Notes: generated from the sequence alone by a model not told the origin. 48,649 nucleotides of DNA from Deltaproteobacteria bacterium (GCA_016874915.1 VGSW01000005.1:1-48649); one strand, 5' to 3'. Positions 23,863 to 32,435 are shown, counted from the first letter of the stretch. A program made the numbers and translations.

Positions 23863-24837
23863 TTAACCCGATTTTCCCGCTTTTTTGACCTGCTCGGCAA
23901 CCCAGTTATAGGTAACCCTCATTCCCACCTCCAGGGGTTGGGAAGGTTTCCAACCCAGCTGGGCGAAAATCAGCCTGTTGTCAGAATTTCTTCCCCTAAC
24001 GCCCTGGGGTCCTGGAACGTGCCTCTTGGTCAGTTTTTTATCGGCTATCCCCATAATCATGTCCGCCATCCGGTTGATAGTAACCATTTCATCCGAACCG
24101 ATGTTCACCGGCCCCACGAAGTCGGAGCGCATCAGCCTGAGGGTCCCCTCCAAGCATTCATCGATATACAGGAAGGACCTCGTTTGGTTGCCATCGCCCC
24201 AGATGTCGATTTCTCCGCCCGGGGGATTTTCGGCTACTTTACGGCATAGGGCCGCGGGGGCCTTTTCCCGGCCACCCTGCCAGATCCCCTCGGGGCCGAA
24301 GATGTTGTGGTATCTGGCAATGCGGACCTCCATGCCATAATTGCGATGAAAGGCTAAGTACAGGCGCTCACTGAACAACTTCTCCCAGCCGTATTCGCTG
24401 TCAGGTTCGGCAGGATAGGCGCAGTCTTCGGCGCAGTTGGGATTATCCGGGTCTTTTTGATTATATTCTGGATACATGCAAGCGGAAGATGAATAGAAGA
24501 TGCGCTTCAAGTTGCGCTTATAGCAGGCCTCCAGCATATTGAGGTTGATGAGAGCTGAGTTATGCATGATATCCGCGTCATTTTCGCCGGTGAATACAAA
24601 GCCGGCGCCGCCCATGTCGGCCGCGAACTGGTAAACTTCATCAAATGGCCGGTCCACCGTGAATTTACAAACTTGCGGATCGCGCAAATCCCCGATAATA
24701 AAATCATCCGCTGGGGTGGGGGAGAACTCCGGGTACTTCAAATCTACGCCACGGACCCAGAACCCTTCTTTTTTAAGGAGCTTAACCATGTGGCTGCCGA
24801 TAAACCCTCCTGCCCCGCACACCAGCGCTGTTTTCAC
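23863..24837 (-). CDS. GDP-mannose 3,5-epimerase-like NAD-dependent epimerase
   Basis: A 324-residue extended SDR enzyme. The N-terminal NAD motif is GAGGFIGSH (8-16). The segment FAADMGGAGFV and the active-site strip SSSACMYPEY closely follow plant GDP-mannose 3,5-epimerase, including its catalytic Cys (here Cys120). Tyr149 and Lys153 form the SDR YxxxK pair in EYGWEKL, and the second catalytic Lys is Lys192 in GGREKAPAALC. The product would be GDP-L-galactose or GDP-L-gulose, or a similar sugar for a surface polysaccharide. It is isolated among transposon remnants. Confidence 0.88.
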   Translation of the reverse strand: MKTALVCGAGGFIGSHMVKLLKKEGFWVRGVDLKYPEFSPTPADDFIIGDLRDPQVCKFTVDRPFDEVYQFAADMGGAGFVFTGENDADIMHNSALINLNMLEACYKRNLKRIFYSSSACMYPEYNQKDPDNPNCAEDCAYPAEPDSEYGWEKLFSERLYLAFHRNYGMEVRIARYHNIFGPEGIWQGGREKAPAALCRKVAENPPGGEIDIWGDGNQTRSFLYIDECLEGTLRLMRSDFVGPVNIGSDEMVTINRMADMIMGIADKKLTKRHVPGPQGVRGRNSDNRLIFAQLGWKPSQPLEVGMRVTYNWVAEQVKKAGKSG

Positions 24838-24890
24838 AAAAGACCACCCCCGAGTGATTTAGTATAATTAGGCAAGTTTTGCAAAATGGC

Positions 24891-25079
24891 CTATTGACTC
24901 TGCTCAGCGGTTTTTGCCATCAGTTCATTTCTGGTAATAGTGGTGGTTGATGCACAGGCATTTAGTAACCGATGGAAAGATTGACGCTCCCAAAAACGGC
25001 GATTAAATCGGTAGCACACTTCGGTCAGGTATCGTTGGAGATGTTTTTCCGATACCCCACGGTGTGGGCCGGATATCAC
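24891..25079 (-). pseudogene. IS1595-family (ISXO2-like) transposase, C-terminal fragment
   Basis: About 62 residues matching the end of ISXO2-like transposases: GVSEKHLQRYLTEVCYRFNRRFWE and RLLNACASTTTITRNELM. The DDE core that should precede it is missing. It is a remnant next to another transposase fragment on the opposite strand. Confidence 0.8.
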
Positions 25080-25360
25080 TGCCTTGGTTATTCAAATTAT
25101 TCAAGCACTTGTGCGCATAAAGACATGTCAACCTGTTTCAATCTATGAATAGTCTCCCGGAGTCCTGGAAGGCGGCATTTGCCGCCCTCCTGCCCTTGTT
25201 GCCAGTGCTGGAGGATTGGGATCTCCCAGGGGGCTTAGCCGCCCTGTGAACTCTTGATAATACGTGGGGGGAACAATGGCGCGCCTCGAGGTTTACTCCT
25301 TTGCTTTACCGGGAGTTGAGGCGCCGGGGCTGGGATGGGCAGAGTTCGTCTTCAAGGTGA

Positions 25361-25666
25361 TCCACCCTCCGGGACGACCTCAATACCCATAAGCCCAAAA
25401 ACGATATGTGGTTGAAGAGGCATCCGCAGGTTAAATTCCATTACACTCCCACTTCTGCCTCTTGGCTTAATCAAATCGAGGTTTGGTTCAGCATTCTAAG
25501 CCGCAGTGCTCTCAAAGGAGCTAATTTCACCTCCCTCCAACAAGTCAGGGAGGCCATCGATAAATTCATTCAGGTTTACAATCCCCAAGCCGCACCGTTT
25601 CAATGGCGGAAAAGGTATGTTTATCCCAAAGGCTTGGCTAATCGTTTCTCTGATTTATGCAACTAA
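25361..25666 (+). pseudogene. IS630-family transposase, C-terminal fragment
   Basis: About 100 residues of the DDE_3 end of IS630 transposases: DDLNTHKPKNDMWLKRHPQV, HYTPTSASWLNQIEVWFSIL and a tail ending GLANRFSDLCN. The start and most of the catalytic domain are absent; an open frame begins at the internal ATG at 25406. Sequence from 25080 to 25360 contains only short broken frames. Confidence 0.82.
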
Positions 25667-25673
25667 GTGATAG

Positions 25674-25710
25674 CAACCAAAACTGCTAATTGCCAACCGC
25701 TAACTGCTAA
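25674..25710. repeat. Word array GCTAAYYGCCAAC type
   Basis: Degenerate copies of a GCTAA/GCCAA word run up to and into the TAG of the coiled-coil gene. It belongs to the AACCGCY word family also seen at 27636-27665 and 28257-28333. Confidence 0.7.
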
Positions 25711-25907
25711 ATCAATGGCTTCTCCTTCTTGGCTTCCAAGACCTCCCGCACCCGTTCCATCTCTTTCCGGGTCTGATGGATCTCTCCTTCCAGGTGGGCT
25801 CGGGCGGCAACCGAGGCTTCCGGGTCCAACTCAGCCAGGGACTTTTCCAGTTCTTCCAATTGTTTGGTCAGGCGGTAGAGTTCCTGAGCCAGGTAACGGA
25901 TAGTCAC
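25707..25907 (-). CDS. Small coiled-coil protein coupled to the sensor kinase
   Basis: A 66-residue, almost entirely helical protein (LAQELYRLTKQLEELEKSLA, EGEIHQTRKEMERVREVL) with heptad-like leucine spacing. It starts at a GTG that overlaps the kinase stop codon (GTGA), so it is translated with the kinase. There is no signal peptide or membrane segment. It is probably a dimerising partner or regulator of the kinase; no family recognised. Confidence 0.75.
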   Translation of the reverse strand: MTIRYLAQELYRLTKQLEELEKSLAELDPEASVAARAHLEGEIHQTRKEMERVREVLEAKKEKPLI

Positions 25908-27292
25908 AACCGTTCTCCCGGGGATCCTGCCAAAGTGGCGGCCAGGGGTCCTTCCGGGGTGGCCACCAGGGGCAGGACGACGTAAAAATTATTCCCCCCG
26001 GGGGTGGCCTCGTAGCCCACTTCGCCGCCGTGGGTCTCGATGACGTTGCGGACAAAGTAAAGTCCCCGGCCGGTGCCCACCTCCCCGTCCACGTTGGCCC
26101 CCCGGTAACCTTCCTCAAATATGTAGGGCACGTCCGGGGGCGGGATATGGGGGCCGGTGGTGAAGACGTTGAACTTCACCCCGTCTTTGCCCGGCCCGAA
26201 GTAATCCTTCAGCAGGTCCCGCCCGTAGGCCATATACTTGCGGCCCCGGTAATTTGTCCGGGCATATTTCACCGCGTTGGAAAAGAGGTTGGCGTAAACC
26301 TGGGCCATCAAACCCTTGTCCACCGACAGGGGCAGGTCTTCATCGGGCATCACCCCCATGGCCACGTCAATTTCGATGCCCCGCTCCTTGAGCTTGTCCA
26401 GAAAGAGGTCCAGTTGGGGCTTGATGATTTCGCTGACCACCCGGCAGGTGCGCCGCCGCAGGACAAATTGGCCCTTTTGGAAATGGGAGGGCCTAAACAG
26501 GGACTCGATGAACAGGCTTACTCCCCGATAGTGCTGGTCCAGGGTCTGGTAATCCGCCTCCATCTCCTGCACCAGGTTCCGGAAGGCCTCCTGGGCCTGG
26601 GGTTGATGCGGACAATCCCCTTTGACCTTGATTTCGCAGACGCATTCCAACTCCTTCAGGGCCTTGATCTTGTCCCGCAGGCGCCTTAGATAGAGGCTGA
26701 GGCTGATGTTGGGAATGATGACGTTGTGTTCGATGTCCGCCACCAGGCTGTTGATGAAGCGGATGCGGTGAATATTTTGCCAGGAGATGATTTTGATGTG
26801 GAGGTTGTAACCCAGGCGGTTGCTGTATTTTTCAAAGAAAAATTTATCCTGGTCGGGTATTTGATCCTCGGGAAATAACTCCAGCATGCCGATGACCTGG
26901 TCCTTGGCATAAAAGGGCAGTTGATCCACCAGCAGCAGATTGCCCCGGATGGGAATCACCCAGGCCCCCTGGGCCGCATAAGCCTGGCTGTCCAGGCGGA
27001 TGTGGGGCAAAGCCGGCGTCTTGGACGGATATAGCCCCTGGAGGCTGTCGCATACCAGATCGAAGGTTCCTTCGGAAAACAGGAGATAGAGCCGGCAGTC
27101 CAGTTTAAAAAATTCTTTGATAACGCAGACCGCGACCCGGTAAAAGTTTTCCAGGGTTTCATATTCCTGGGCCAGGTCAAAGAAAGTCTTCAATGCGTCG
27201 TCCTTCAAGGGACCGAAGTTGTACTCCTTGAAGATGCGTTTTTTTTCTATGACCCGGTTCACGATTTTAGTCAGGTCCGGGGGTACGGTCAT
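25904..27292 (-). CDS. Cytoplasmic sensor histidine kinase-like protein
   Basis: A 462-residue protein without membrane segments. Residues about 40-165 look like a GAF-type sensor domain (LENFYRVAVCVIKEFFKLDC, LLLVDQLPFYAKDQVIGMLE). A helical dimerisation segment holds His189 in VADIEHNVIIPN, which has the H-x4-P spacing of an H-box. A long four-helix spacer follows, then an HATPase domain with N-box LFSNAVKYA and G-box GTGRGLYFVRNVIETHGG near the end. No response regulator is adjacent, so it is an orphan. It is coupled to the small coiled-coil gene. What it senses is unknown. Confidence 0.82.
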   Translation of the reverse strand: MTVPPDLTKIVNRVIEKKRIFKEYNFGPLKDDALKTFFDLAQEYETLENFYRVAVCVIKEFFKLDCRLYLLFSEGTFDLVCDSLQGLYPSKTPALPHIRLDSQAYAAQGAWVIPIRGNLLLVDQLPFYAKDQVIGMLELFPEDQIPDQDKFFFEKYSNRLGYNLHIKIISWQNIHRIRFINSLVADIEHNVIIPNISLSLYLRRLRDKIKALKELECVCEIKVKGDCPHQPQAQEAFRNLVQEMEADYQTLDQHYRGVSLFIESLFRPSHFQKGQFVLRRRTCRVVSEIIKPQLDLFLDKLKERGIEIDVAMGVMPDEDLPLSVDKGLMAQVYANLFSNAVKYARTNYRGRKYMAYGRDLLKDYFGPGKDGVKFNVFTTGPHIPPPDVPYIFEEGYRGANVDGEVGTGRGLYFVRNVIETHGGEVGYEATPGGNNFYVVLPLVATPEGPLAATLAGSPGERL

Positions 27293-27669
27293 CTTCGCTT
27301 CTCGAGGATTAATCTTCGTTAATTATTGAAAATTATAAGTCGTCCAGGTTGTTTGGGCAACCCAATCGGGAGCAACAAAATGCCCTGTCATAGAGCGAGG
27401 CTGCCTGATACGGCAACAATTAGAATACTATCGGAATATTAAGTCGGGAGGAAAGGATTTTTTATTTAACCTGGCAGAAAAGGCGTAAAAATTATTACTA
27501 AATACTGATTGAACCCCTCCCTCGCGGCAAATCCCCCGGACCGCAAAGAACCGGAGTTCTGCGGGGAATGCAGGGATGGTCAAAAATTTTAGGGAGGGTG
27601 TGGGTAAGAAAGTTAGCAGTTGGATCTATTATATCAGCTAAACCGCCAAACCGCTAAACCGCCAATCCC
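27293..27669. other. 377-base intergenic region
   Basis: No gene. It holds the leader of the kinase gene (AT-rich, 27300-27500), a hairpin at 27541-27564 with arms CCGCA/TGCGG and GAAC/GTTC, and the word array at 27636-27665 next to the fumarase stop. Confidence 0.65.
27636..27665. repeat. GCTAAACC octamer array at fumarase 3' end
   Basis: About four copies of an 8-mer GCTAAACC / GCCAAACC. It starts four bases beyond the TAA of the beta-subunit gene. The word matches the arrays at 28257-28333. Confidence 0.8.
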
Positions 27670-28236
27670 TTAACCCGCCCCGGCCCGCCGGTATTTCGCC
27701 ACCCCCACCTCATAAAGATCCCGGCCCCGGCAGTCATTGATGACGATGGTGGGGAGGTCCTCCACCACCAGGCGGTGTATGGCTTCCGGCCCCAACTCCG
27801 GGAAGGCCACCACTTCCGCCGCCTTGATGCACTGGGAGATCAAAGCCCCGGCCCCTCCGGTGGCCCCCAAATAAACGGCCTTGTGCTCCATCATGGCGGC
27901 AATGACCTCCGGGGAGCGTTTCCCTTTGCCGATCATGGCCTTCAGCCCCAGCTTGATGAGTGTGGGGGCGTAGGAGTCCATGCGGTACGCGGTGGTAGGC
28001 CCCGCGGCGCCGATGACCCGCCCCGGACGGGCCGGGGACGGCCCCACATAATAGAGAATCTGGCCCTTGATCTCCATGGGCAAGGGTTTTCCAGCATCGA
28101 GCAGGTCGATGAGCCGCTTATGGGCCGCGTCCCGGGCGGTGTAGATCACCCCGCTTACCAGCACCCGGTCGCCGATCTCCAATTGCTCCACATCTTCATC
28201 CCGCAAGGGGGGAGTGAGCCTTATGGTCTTGGACAT
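27670..28236 (-). CDS. Fumarate hydratase, class I, beta subunit
   Basis: A 188-residue Fe-S hydro-lyase C-terminal-type subunit. It pairs with the alpha subunit to hydrate fumarate to L-malate in the citric acid cycle. Typical segments are EIGDRVLVSGVIYTARDAAH, LPMEIKGQILYYVGPSPA, IGAAGPTTAYRMDSY and AVYLGATGGAGALISQCIK. It lies 102 bases downstream of the alpha gene with a paired octamer array between them. L-tartrate dehydratase is an alternative for this family, but the lone alpha-beta pair makes fumarase more likely. Confidence 0.92.
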   Translation of the reverse strand: MSKTIRLTPPLRDEDVEQLEIGDRVLVSGVIYTARDAAHKRLIDLLDAGKPLPMEIKGQILYYVGPSPARPGRVIGAAGPTTAYRMDSYAPTLIKLGLKAMIGKGKRSPEVIAAMMEHKAVYLGATGGAGALISQCIKAAEVVAFPELGPEAIHRLVVEDLPTIVINDCRGRDLYEVGVAKYRRAGAG

Positions 28237-28256
28237 GGTTACCTCGAATTAATATG

Positions 28257-28333
28257 GCGGTTTAGCGGTTCGGCGGTTTAACATTAAGTTTGTCAACAGC
28301 TAAAGGCTAAACCGCTAAACCGCTAAACCGCCA
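28257..28333. repeat. Paired octamer arrays between fumarase genes
   Basis: The left arm GGCGGTTTA-type (28257-28281) and the right arm TAAACCGC-type (28306-28333) are inverted copies. They fill the 102-base gap between the alpha and beta genes and could fold into a long hairpin in the mRNA. The right arm lies about five bases from the alpha-subunit stop. Confidence 0.85.
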
Positions 28334-28338
28334 ACCTG

Positions 28339-29178
28339 CTAAAGCACCACCTCTTTGTGCCTGGTGGAGTGGCACTGAATATTCACCGCCACCGGCAGCG
28401 ACGCGATGTGGCAGGGCTGCATGAGCAGGTGCACCGCCAGCGCGGTGATGCGGCCCCCCAGGCCCTGGGGGCCTATTCCTAAGTCGTTCACCGCGGCCAA
28501 AAGCTCTCGCTCCAGCCCGGCCAGTTCCGGGTCCGGGTTGGGCTCCCCGATCTCCCGCACCAGGGCCTTTTTGGCCAGGTACGCGGATCGCTCAAAGTTC
28601 CCTCCTATGCCCACCCCCACGATAATGGGCGGGCAAGGGTTGGGTCCCGCTTCCCGCACCGTGGCCACCACCCGATCCTTGATGCCGGCCCAGCCTTCCG
28701 CGGGCTTGAGCATATAGAGGCGGCTCATGTTTTCGCTGCCGCCGCCTTTGGGGACCACCATGATTTTCAGGCGGTCGCCGGGCACGATCTCGGTGTGGAT
28801 GATGGCCGGGGTGTTGTCCCCGGTGTTGGCCCGGGTCAGGGGATGGCACAGGGATTTGCGCAGGAACCCCTCTCCATAGCCCTGGCGCACCCCCTCCTGG
28901 ATGGCCTCTTCCAGGGAGCCCCCCACCAGGTGGACCTCCTGGCCCATTTCCACAAAGACCACGGCCAGGCCGCAGTCCTGGCACATGGGGATGCGCTCAG
29001 TCGCGGCGATTTGGGCGTTTTCCAGCAGCTGCCGAAAAATTTCCTTCCCTGCGGGAGACTCTTCCTCCTTCATTCCCCGGCGCAACGCGGCCAGCAGGTC
29101 CTCCCCGGCTTCGTAATTGGCGGCAATGGCCGCGTCCTTCACCGCCTGGGTGATGCTGCTCACCTCGATTTCCCGCAT
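28339..29178 (-). CDS. Fumarate hydratase, class I, alpha subunit
   Basis: A 279-residue subunit that carries the [4Fe-4S] cluster of two-subunit fumarase. Cys ligands are expected in MCQDCG, in GPNPCPP and in NIQCHSTRH, all present. Other family strips are ANTGDNTPAIIHTEIVPGD, PKGGGSENMS and GVGIGGNFERSAYLAKKAL. The enzyme is oxygen-sensitive and typical of anaerobes. It is the first gene of the pair on the minus strand. Confidence 0.94.
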   Translation of the reverse strand: MREIEVSSITQAVKDAAIAANYEAGEDLLAALRRGMKEEESPAGKEIFRQLLENAQIAATERIPMCQDCGLAVVFVEMGQEVHLVGGSLEEAIQEGVRQGYGEGFLRKSLCHPLTRANTGDNTPAIIHTEIVPGDRLKIMVVPKGGGSENMSRLYMLKPAEGWAGIKDRVVATVREAGPNPCPPIIVGVGIGGNFERSAYLAKKALVREIGEPNPDPELAGLERELLAAVNDLGIGPQGLGGRITALAVHLLMQPCHIASLPVAVNIQCHSTRHKEVVL

Positions 29179-29192
29179 ATTGTCTCCTTAAC

Positions 29193-29360
29193 AGGTTTCA
29201 GGTGTCAGGTTTTAGGTTTCAGGGACAGGAGGCATGCACTGGGAATTGATTACCAGGTTATCGTCCCCGGAAGATTCCCCGTAAAACATACAAAAAATAA
29301 GACCGGTTATCAACCAACCGGCCTGCTAACCCCTAAAACCTAAAACCTGAAACCTGAACC
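29193..29360. repeat. Paired AGGTTTY heptamer arrays
   Basis: The left arm (29193-29223, AGGTTTC/AGGTTTT) and right arm (29331-29360, AAACCTR) are inverted copies separated by about 107 bases. The right arm directly abuts the PBP1A stop codon. The PBP1A terminator lies between the arms. Confidence 0.85.
29291..29321 (-). terminator. Intrinsic terminator of the PBP1A gene
   Basis: On the minus strand CCGGTT pairs with AACCGG (29303-29321) and is followed by TCTTATTTTTTG. It lies about 40 bases past the PBP1A stop. Confidence 0.7.
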
Positions 29361-31756
29361 TACTCCTCCAAATCACTCTTAAAAAACTGCTGGCTGGAGG
29401 CCCGGCTTCTGGGGGAAACCTCCTGGGGTTCTTCTTCTTCGGGATAGAAGTCTTCCCCTTCTTCCACCGCCACCTCGTCGTCGGCGGGGGGCGGGTCCAT
29501 GCCTCTCCGGGCCAGGACCGCGCCGGAGAACTCGGGGAACTGTTCCACCGGCTGGTTTTTCAGGGCTTCCTTCATGTAGGCGATGAAAATGGGGGCCGCG
29601 GCCTGGGAGCCGGTTTCCTTGGGCCCCAGGCTGCGCTCATCATCCATGCCCACCCAGGCGCCGGTGATGAGCGACGGGGTGAACCCGATGAACCAGGCGT
29701 CCCGGGTCTTGTTGGTGGTGCCGGTCTTGCCGCCGATGGGCCGGGCCAGGACCTTCACCCGGGTGCCGGTGCCCCGCTCCACCACCCCCAACAGCAGGTG
29801 GGTCATGGTCTGGGCCACCGCCGGGTCAATTACCGGGCGCTTGTGGACGCGTTCTTCCACCAGAATGCGGCCGTCCCGGTCCTCAATACGCTCGATGAAA
29901 ATGGGGTCAACCAGATACCCCTGGTTGGGGAAAACGGAATAGGCCCGGGTCAGCTCCATGAGGGTCACTTCCGAAGCCCCCAGGGCCGAGGCGTAGTTGG
30001 GATAGATGGGGCTGGCGATCCCCAGGGTCTTGGCCATATTGACGGTGGCAGGGACTCCCAGGGCCATCATCAGACGCACCGTGGGCACGTTCCGGGACCG
30101 GGCCAGGGCGGTGGCCAGGCTGATGGGGCCGTCAAAGGTGTGGTCATAGTTCTGGGGGGTCCAGGCCTGGCCCCTTTTCCCGCCGGGAAGCGAGATGGGG
30201 GCGTCCAGCAGGGTGGAATCGGGCCGATAGCCCTTTTGGATAGCCGCCGCGTAAATGATGGGCTTAAAGGCCGACCCCGGCTGGCGCCGGGCCTGAATGG
30301 CCCGGTTGAAGGTGCTGTCGTTGAAGTCCTTGCCGCCCATGACCACCCGGACCTTCCCGGTTTTTAACTCCATGGAGAATAGGCCCGCCTGGATCATGGG
30401 CGAGGGAACCAGGGTGGCGCTCCACCGGCCGGTGCGCTTGTCCTTTTGTCCCAGCCGCACCTGGATCACGTCCCCGGGCTGGAGCGAGGCCATGAGGCCC
30501 GCGGCTTTCTGTTCTTCGCCCACGGAAAGCACTCCCCAGTGTTCCCCCAGGCGGATGGTTCGTCCGGAAGTGGCGGCCAGGGCCTGGCCCTTGCGCTTAT
30601 CGGTGCGCCGCTCCGCGGGGGCCACCACCGCCCGGACCAGCAGGCCCTTGCGGGGCGGGTACTTGCGGAAGTAGCGCACCTGGCTCTCTTGAAAAGAGGC
30701 CAACTCCTTTCCCCGTAGGCGCTTCAAAGGCCCCCTAAAGCCATTCCGCTTCACCACCCCGTCCACCCCCTGGTTGACTACTTCCTGGGCCACCCGGTGC
30801 AGGCCCACGTCCGCGGTGGTATAAACCCGTAGCCCCAGGTTAAAGACCTGGTCCCGGCCAAAGCGCTCCTCCAAGAGGGTCCGCACGTGCTCCGTGAAGT
30901 AGCCGCACTCCTTGATGTAATCGGGCCGGTGGGACTTGAGTTTCAAGGGCTGGGACAGGGCTTTGTCCATGTCCGCCTTGCTGATGAACCCCACTTCCGC
31001 CATGCGTTTCAGCACGTAGGCCTGGCGCTCCTTGGATCGCTGGGGGTTGAGGTAGGGTGAGTAGCGGCTGGGGGCCTTGGGGATGCCCGCCAGCAGCGCC
31101 GACTCCGCCAGGGAAAGGTCTTCCACGTGCTTGGAGAAGAACTCCTGGGCCGCGGCCTCCACCCCGTAAGCCCCGTGCCCTAAAAAGATATGGTTCATAT
31201 AGAGGCTGAGAATTTCTTCCTTGGTGAGATAGTTGTCAATGCGGTAGGCCAGCACCGCTTCCCGGATCTTCCGGGCGAAGCTCTTCTCCGAGGTGAGCAT
31301 GATGCGCTTCACCACCTGCTGGGTGATGGTGGAGCCGCCCTGGACCACCTCCCCGGCCTCCAGGTTGCGGACGAAGGCCCGGACGATGCCGGTCAGGTCC
31401 ACCCCCGGGTGTTCGAAGAAGCGGGCGTCTTCCGCGGCCACGAAGGCCAGCACCAGATGCCGGGGCAGACGGCTGTAAGGCACCTCGATGCGCCGCTCGG
31501 AGTAGAACTCCCCGATGAGGCGGCCATCCCGGGCAAAAACCTGGGTCACCACCGAGGGGCGGTATTCTTTGATTTCCGTGAAGTCGGGGAGGTCCCGGAT
31601 AAAGTGATAGTAGATATATCCGGCCCCCGCGGCCGCGGCCAGGACTGCGGTGAAAATCAGACCGTAAAGGACAAACCCCAGGCGTTTGGACCAGCGCCGC
31701 CGCTGGCGGAATTTATCCCAACGCTGTGGGTCGGTGGGTTTCTTGAAAATTTTCAC
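29360..31756 (-). CDS. Penicillin-binding protein 1A (class A PBP)
   Basis: A 798-residue bifunctional peptidoglycan synthase. A cytoplasmic basic tail and one transmembrane helix (about 26-48) precede the GT51 glycosyltransferase domain, with catalytic Glu109 in AAEDARFFEHPG and GGSTITQQ (140-147). An OB-like linker insertion is followed by the transpeptidase domain: SxxK is Ser495-AF-Lys498, SxN is SRN (554-556) and KTGT is at 677-680. The C-terminus is acidic and low in complexity (EEGEDFYPEEEEPQE). It uses lipid II in the periplasm. It stands alone and is bounded by word arrays on both sides. Confidence 0.97.
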   Translation of the reverse strand: MKIFKKPTDPQRWDKFRQRRRWSKRLGFVLYGLIFTAVLAAAAGAGYIYYHFIRDLPDFTEIKEYRPSVVTQVFARDGRLIGEFYSERRIEVPYSRLPRHLVLAFVAAEDARFFEHPGVDLTGIVRAFVRNLEAGEVVQGGSTITQQVVKRIMLTSEKSFARKIREAVLAYRIDNYLTKEEILSLYMNHIFLGHGAYGVEAAAQEFFSKHVEDLSLAESALLAGIPKAPSRYSPYLNPQRSKERQAYVLKRMAEVGFISKADMDKALSQPLKLKSHRPDYIKECGYFTEHVRTLLEERFGRDQVFNLGLRVYTTADVGLHRVAQEVVNQGVDGVVKRNGFRGPLKRLRGKELASFQESQVRYFRKYPPRKGLLVRAVVAPAERRTDKRKGQALAATSGRTIRLGEHWGVLSVGEEQKAAGLMASLQPGDVIQVRLGQKDKRTGRWSATLVPSPMIQAGLFSMELKTGKVRVVMGGKDFNDSTFNRAIQARRQPGSAFKPIIYAAAIQKGYRPDSTLLDAPISLPGGKRGQAWTPQNYDHTFDGPISLATALARSRNVPTVRLMMALGVPATVNMAKTLGIASPIYPNYASALGASEVTLMELTRAYSVFPNQGYLVDPIFIERIEDRDGRILVEERVHKRPVIDPAVAQTMTHLLLGVVERGTGTRVKVLARPIGGKTGTTNKTRDAWFIGFTPSLITGAWVGMDDERSLGPKETGSQAAAPIFIAYMKEALKNQPVEQFPEFSGAVLARRGMDPPPADDEVAVEEGEDFYPEEEEPQEVSPRSRASSQQFFKSDLEE

Positions 31757-31765
31757 GTTAAAAGA

Positions 31766-31905
31766 CGGTCTTCGGTTTTCAGTTTTTGGTTTTAGGTAAA
31801 AAACCTTTTAATTTATTTCGTAGGGGGGAAAGGGAAAAAGAGGCTAAAAATTCTTTCGCCTTTCCCCCTTTAACCTTTTCCCCTTTTCGCCTCCCCCTTA
31901 TGTTA
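31766..31905. repeat. Two adjoining word arrays before PBP1A
   Basis: At 31766-31799 are copies of GGTTTTC/GGTTTTA words like those at 6864. At 31821-31842 and 31857-31898 are inverted purine/pyrimidine arms built on AGGGGGAAA and its complement. The outer arm reaches the stop codon of the small gene at 31903. Confidence 0.75.
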
Positions 31906-32157
31906 CTCCCCTTCTTGGAAATTTGCAATAAATTGGGCCACCTGGAGGGCCAGACCCACGCAGACGTGGCCGTCCATGCACCGGGACGCATCCGGCTTGT
32001 CAATATAAGTAGACAACTTGTGCGGCCCTTTGGTTAAGGTCAGGACGTACGCCTTTTTGTCGGCGTCAAAGGTCAGGCTGGGCACGATGCCGTGCTGGGC
32101 GATCTCCGGGTGCAGCGCCAGAATCTTATCCTTCAAACCCGCAATAGTATAACCCAT
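31903..32157 (-). CDS. Conserved-looking small protein, function unknown
   Basis: An 84-residue protein (MGYTIAGLKDKILALHPEIA start) with a central beta hairpin (GIVPSLTFDADKKAYVLTL) and a motif CMDGHVCVG near the end, two Cys and one His closely spaced. There is no signal peptide. AAGGAGA lies ten bases before the ATG at 32157; a longer frame to 32196 has no ribosome binding site. The fold suggests a small alpha/beta domain, possibly metal-binding. No family recognised. Confidence 0.75.
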   Translation of the reverse strand: MGYTIAGLKDKILALHPEIAQHGIVPSLTFDADKKAYVLTLTKGPHKLSTYIDKPDASRCMDGHVCVGLALQVAQFIANFQEGE

Positions 32158-32435
32158 GGCCGAATCTCCTTGTTGAGAAATTATGCCCGGGGCCAAGCCG
32201 CAACTCTCCCTCGGGCTTTAGCTAAAAAATAGGCAGGGAAGACCGGTGAGGCAAGGAGAGGTAACTTTTTTGATAAAAATCTAATATTTTTGATAATTAA
32301 ACTAACTTTTGGTATATTTCCACCATCGATTTAGCGTGATAGCAATGATTTTGCCGTAATGGAGGGGGAAATTGGCTCAGGAAATACAAAGGATCAATCA
32401 CGATTTAAGGGAGCTCAAAAAGATACTCAAAAATA
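32158..32435. other. 278-base AT-rich boundary region
   Basis: GC drops sharply after about 32270, marking the left edge of the acquired block. A short frame from TTG at 32371 after GGAGGGGG encodes AQEIQRINHDLRELKKILKN and stops at 32457, overlapping the start of the next gene in another frame. It could be a small gene or the remains of a different N-terminus. Confidence 0.5.

Noticed and set aside
25147-25250. Separate small gene MNSLPESWKAAF...
   Set aside because: It stops after about 34 codons, has no family resemblance and lies in decayed transposon DNA.
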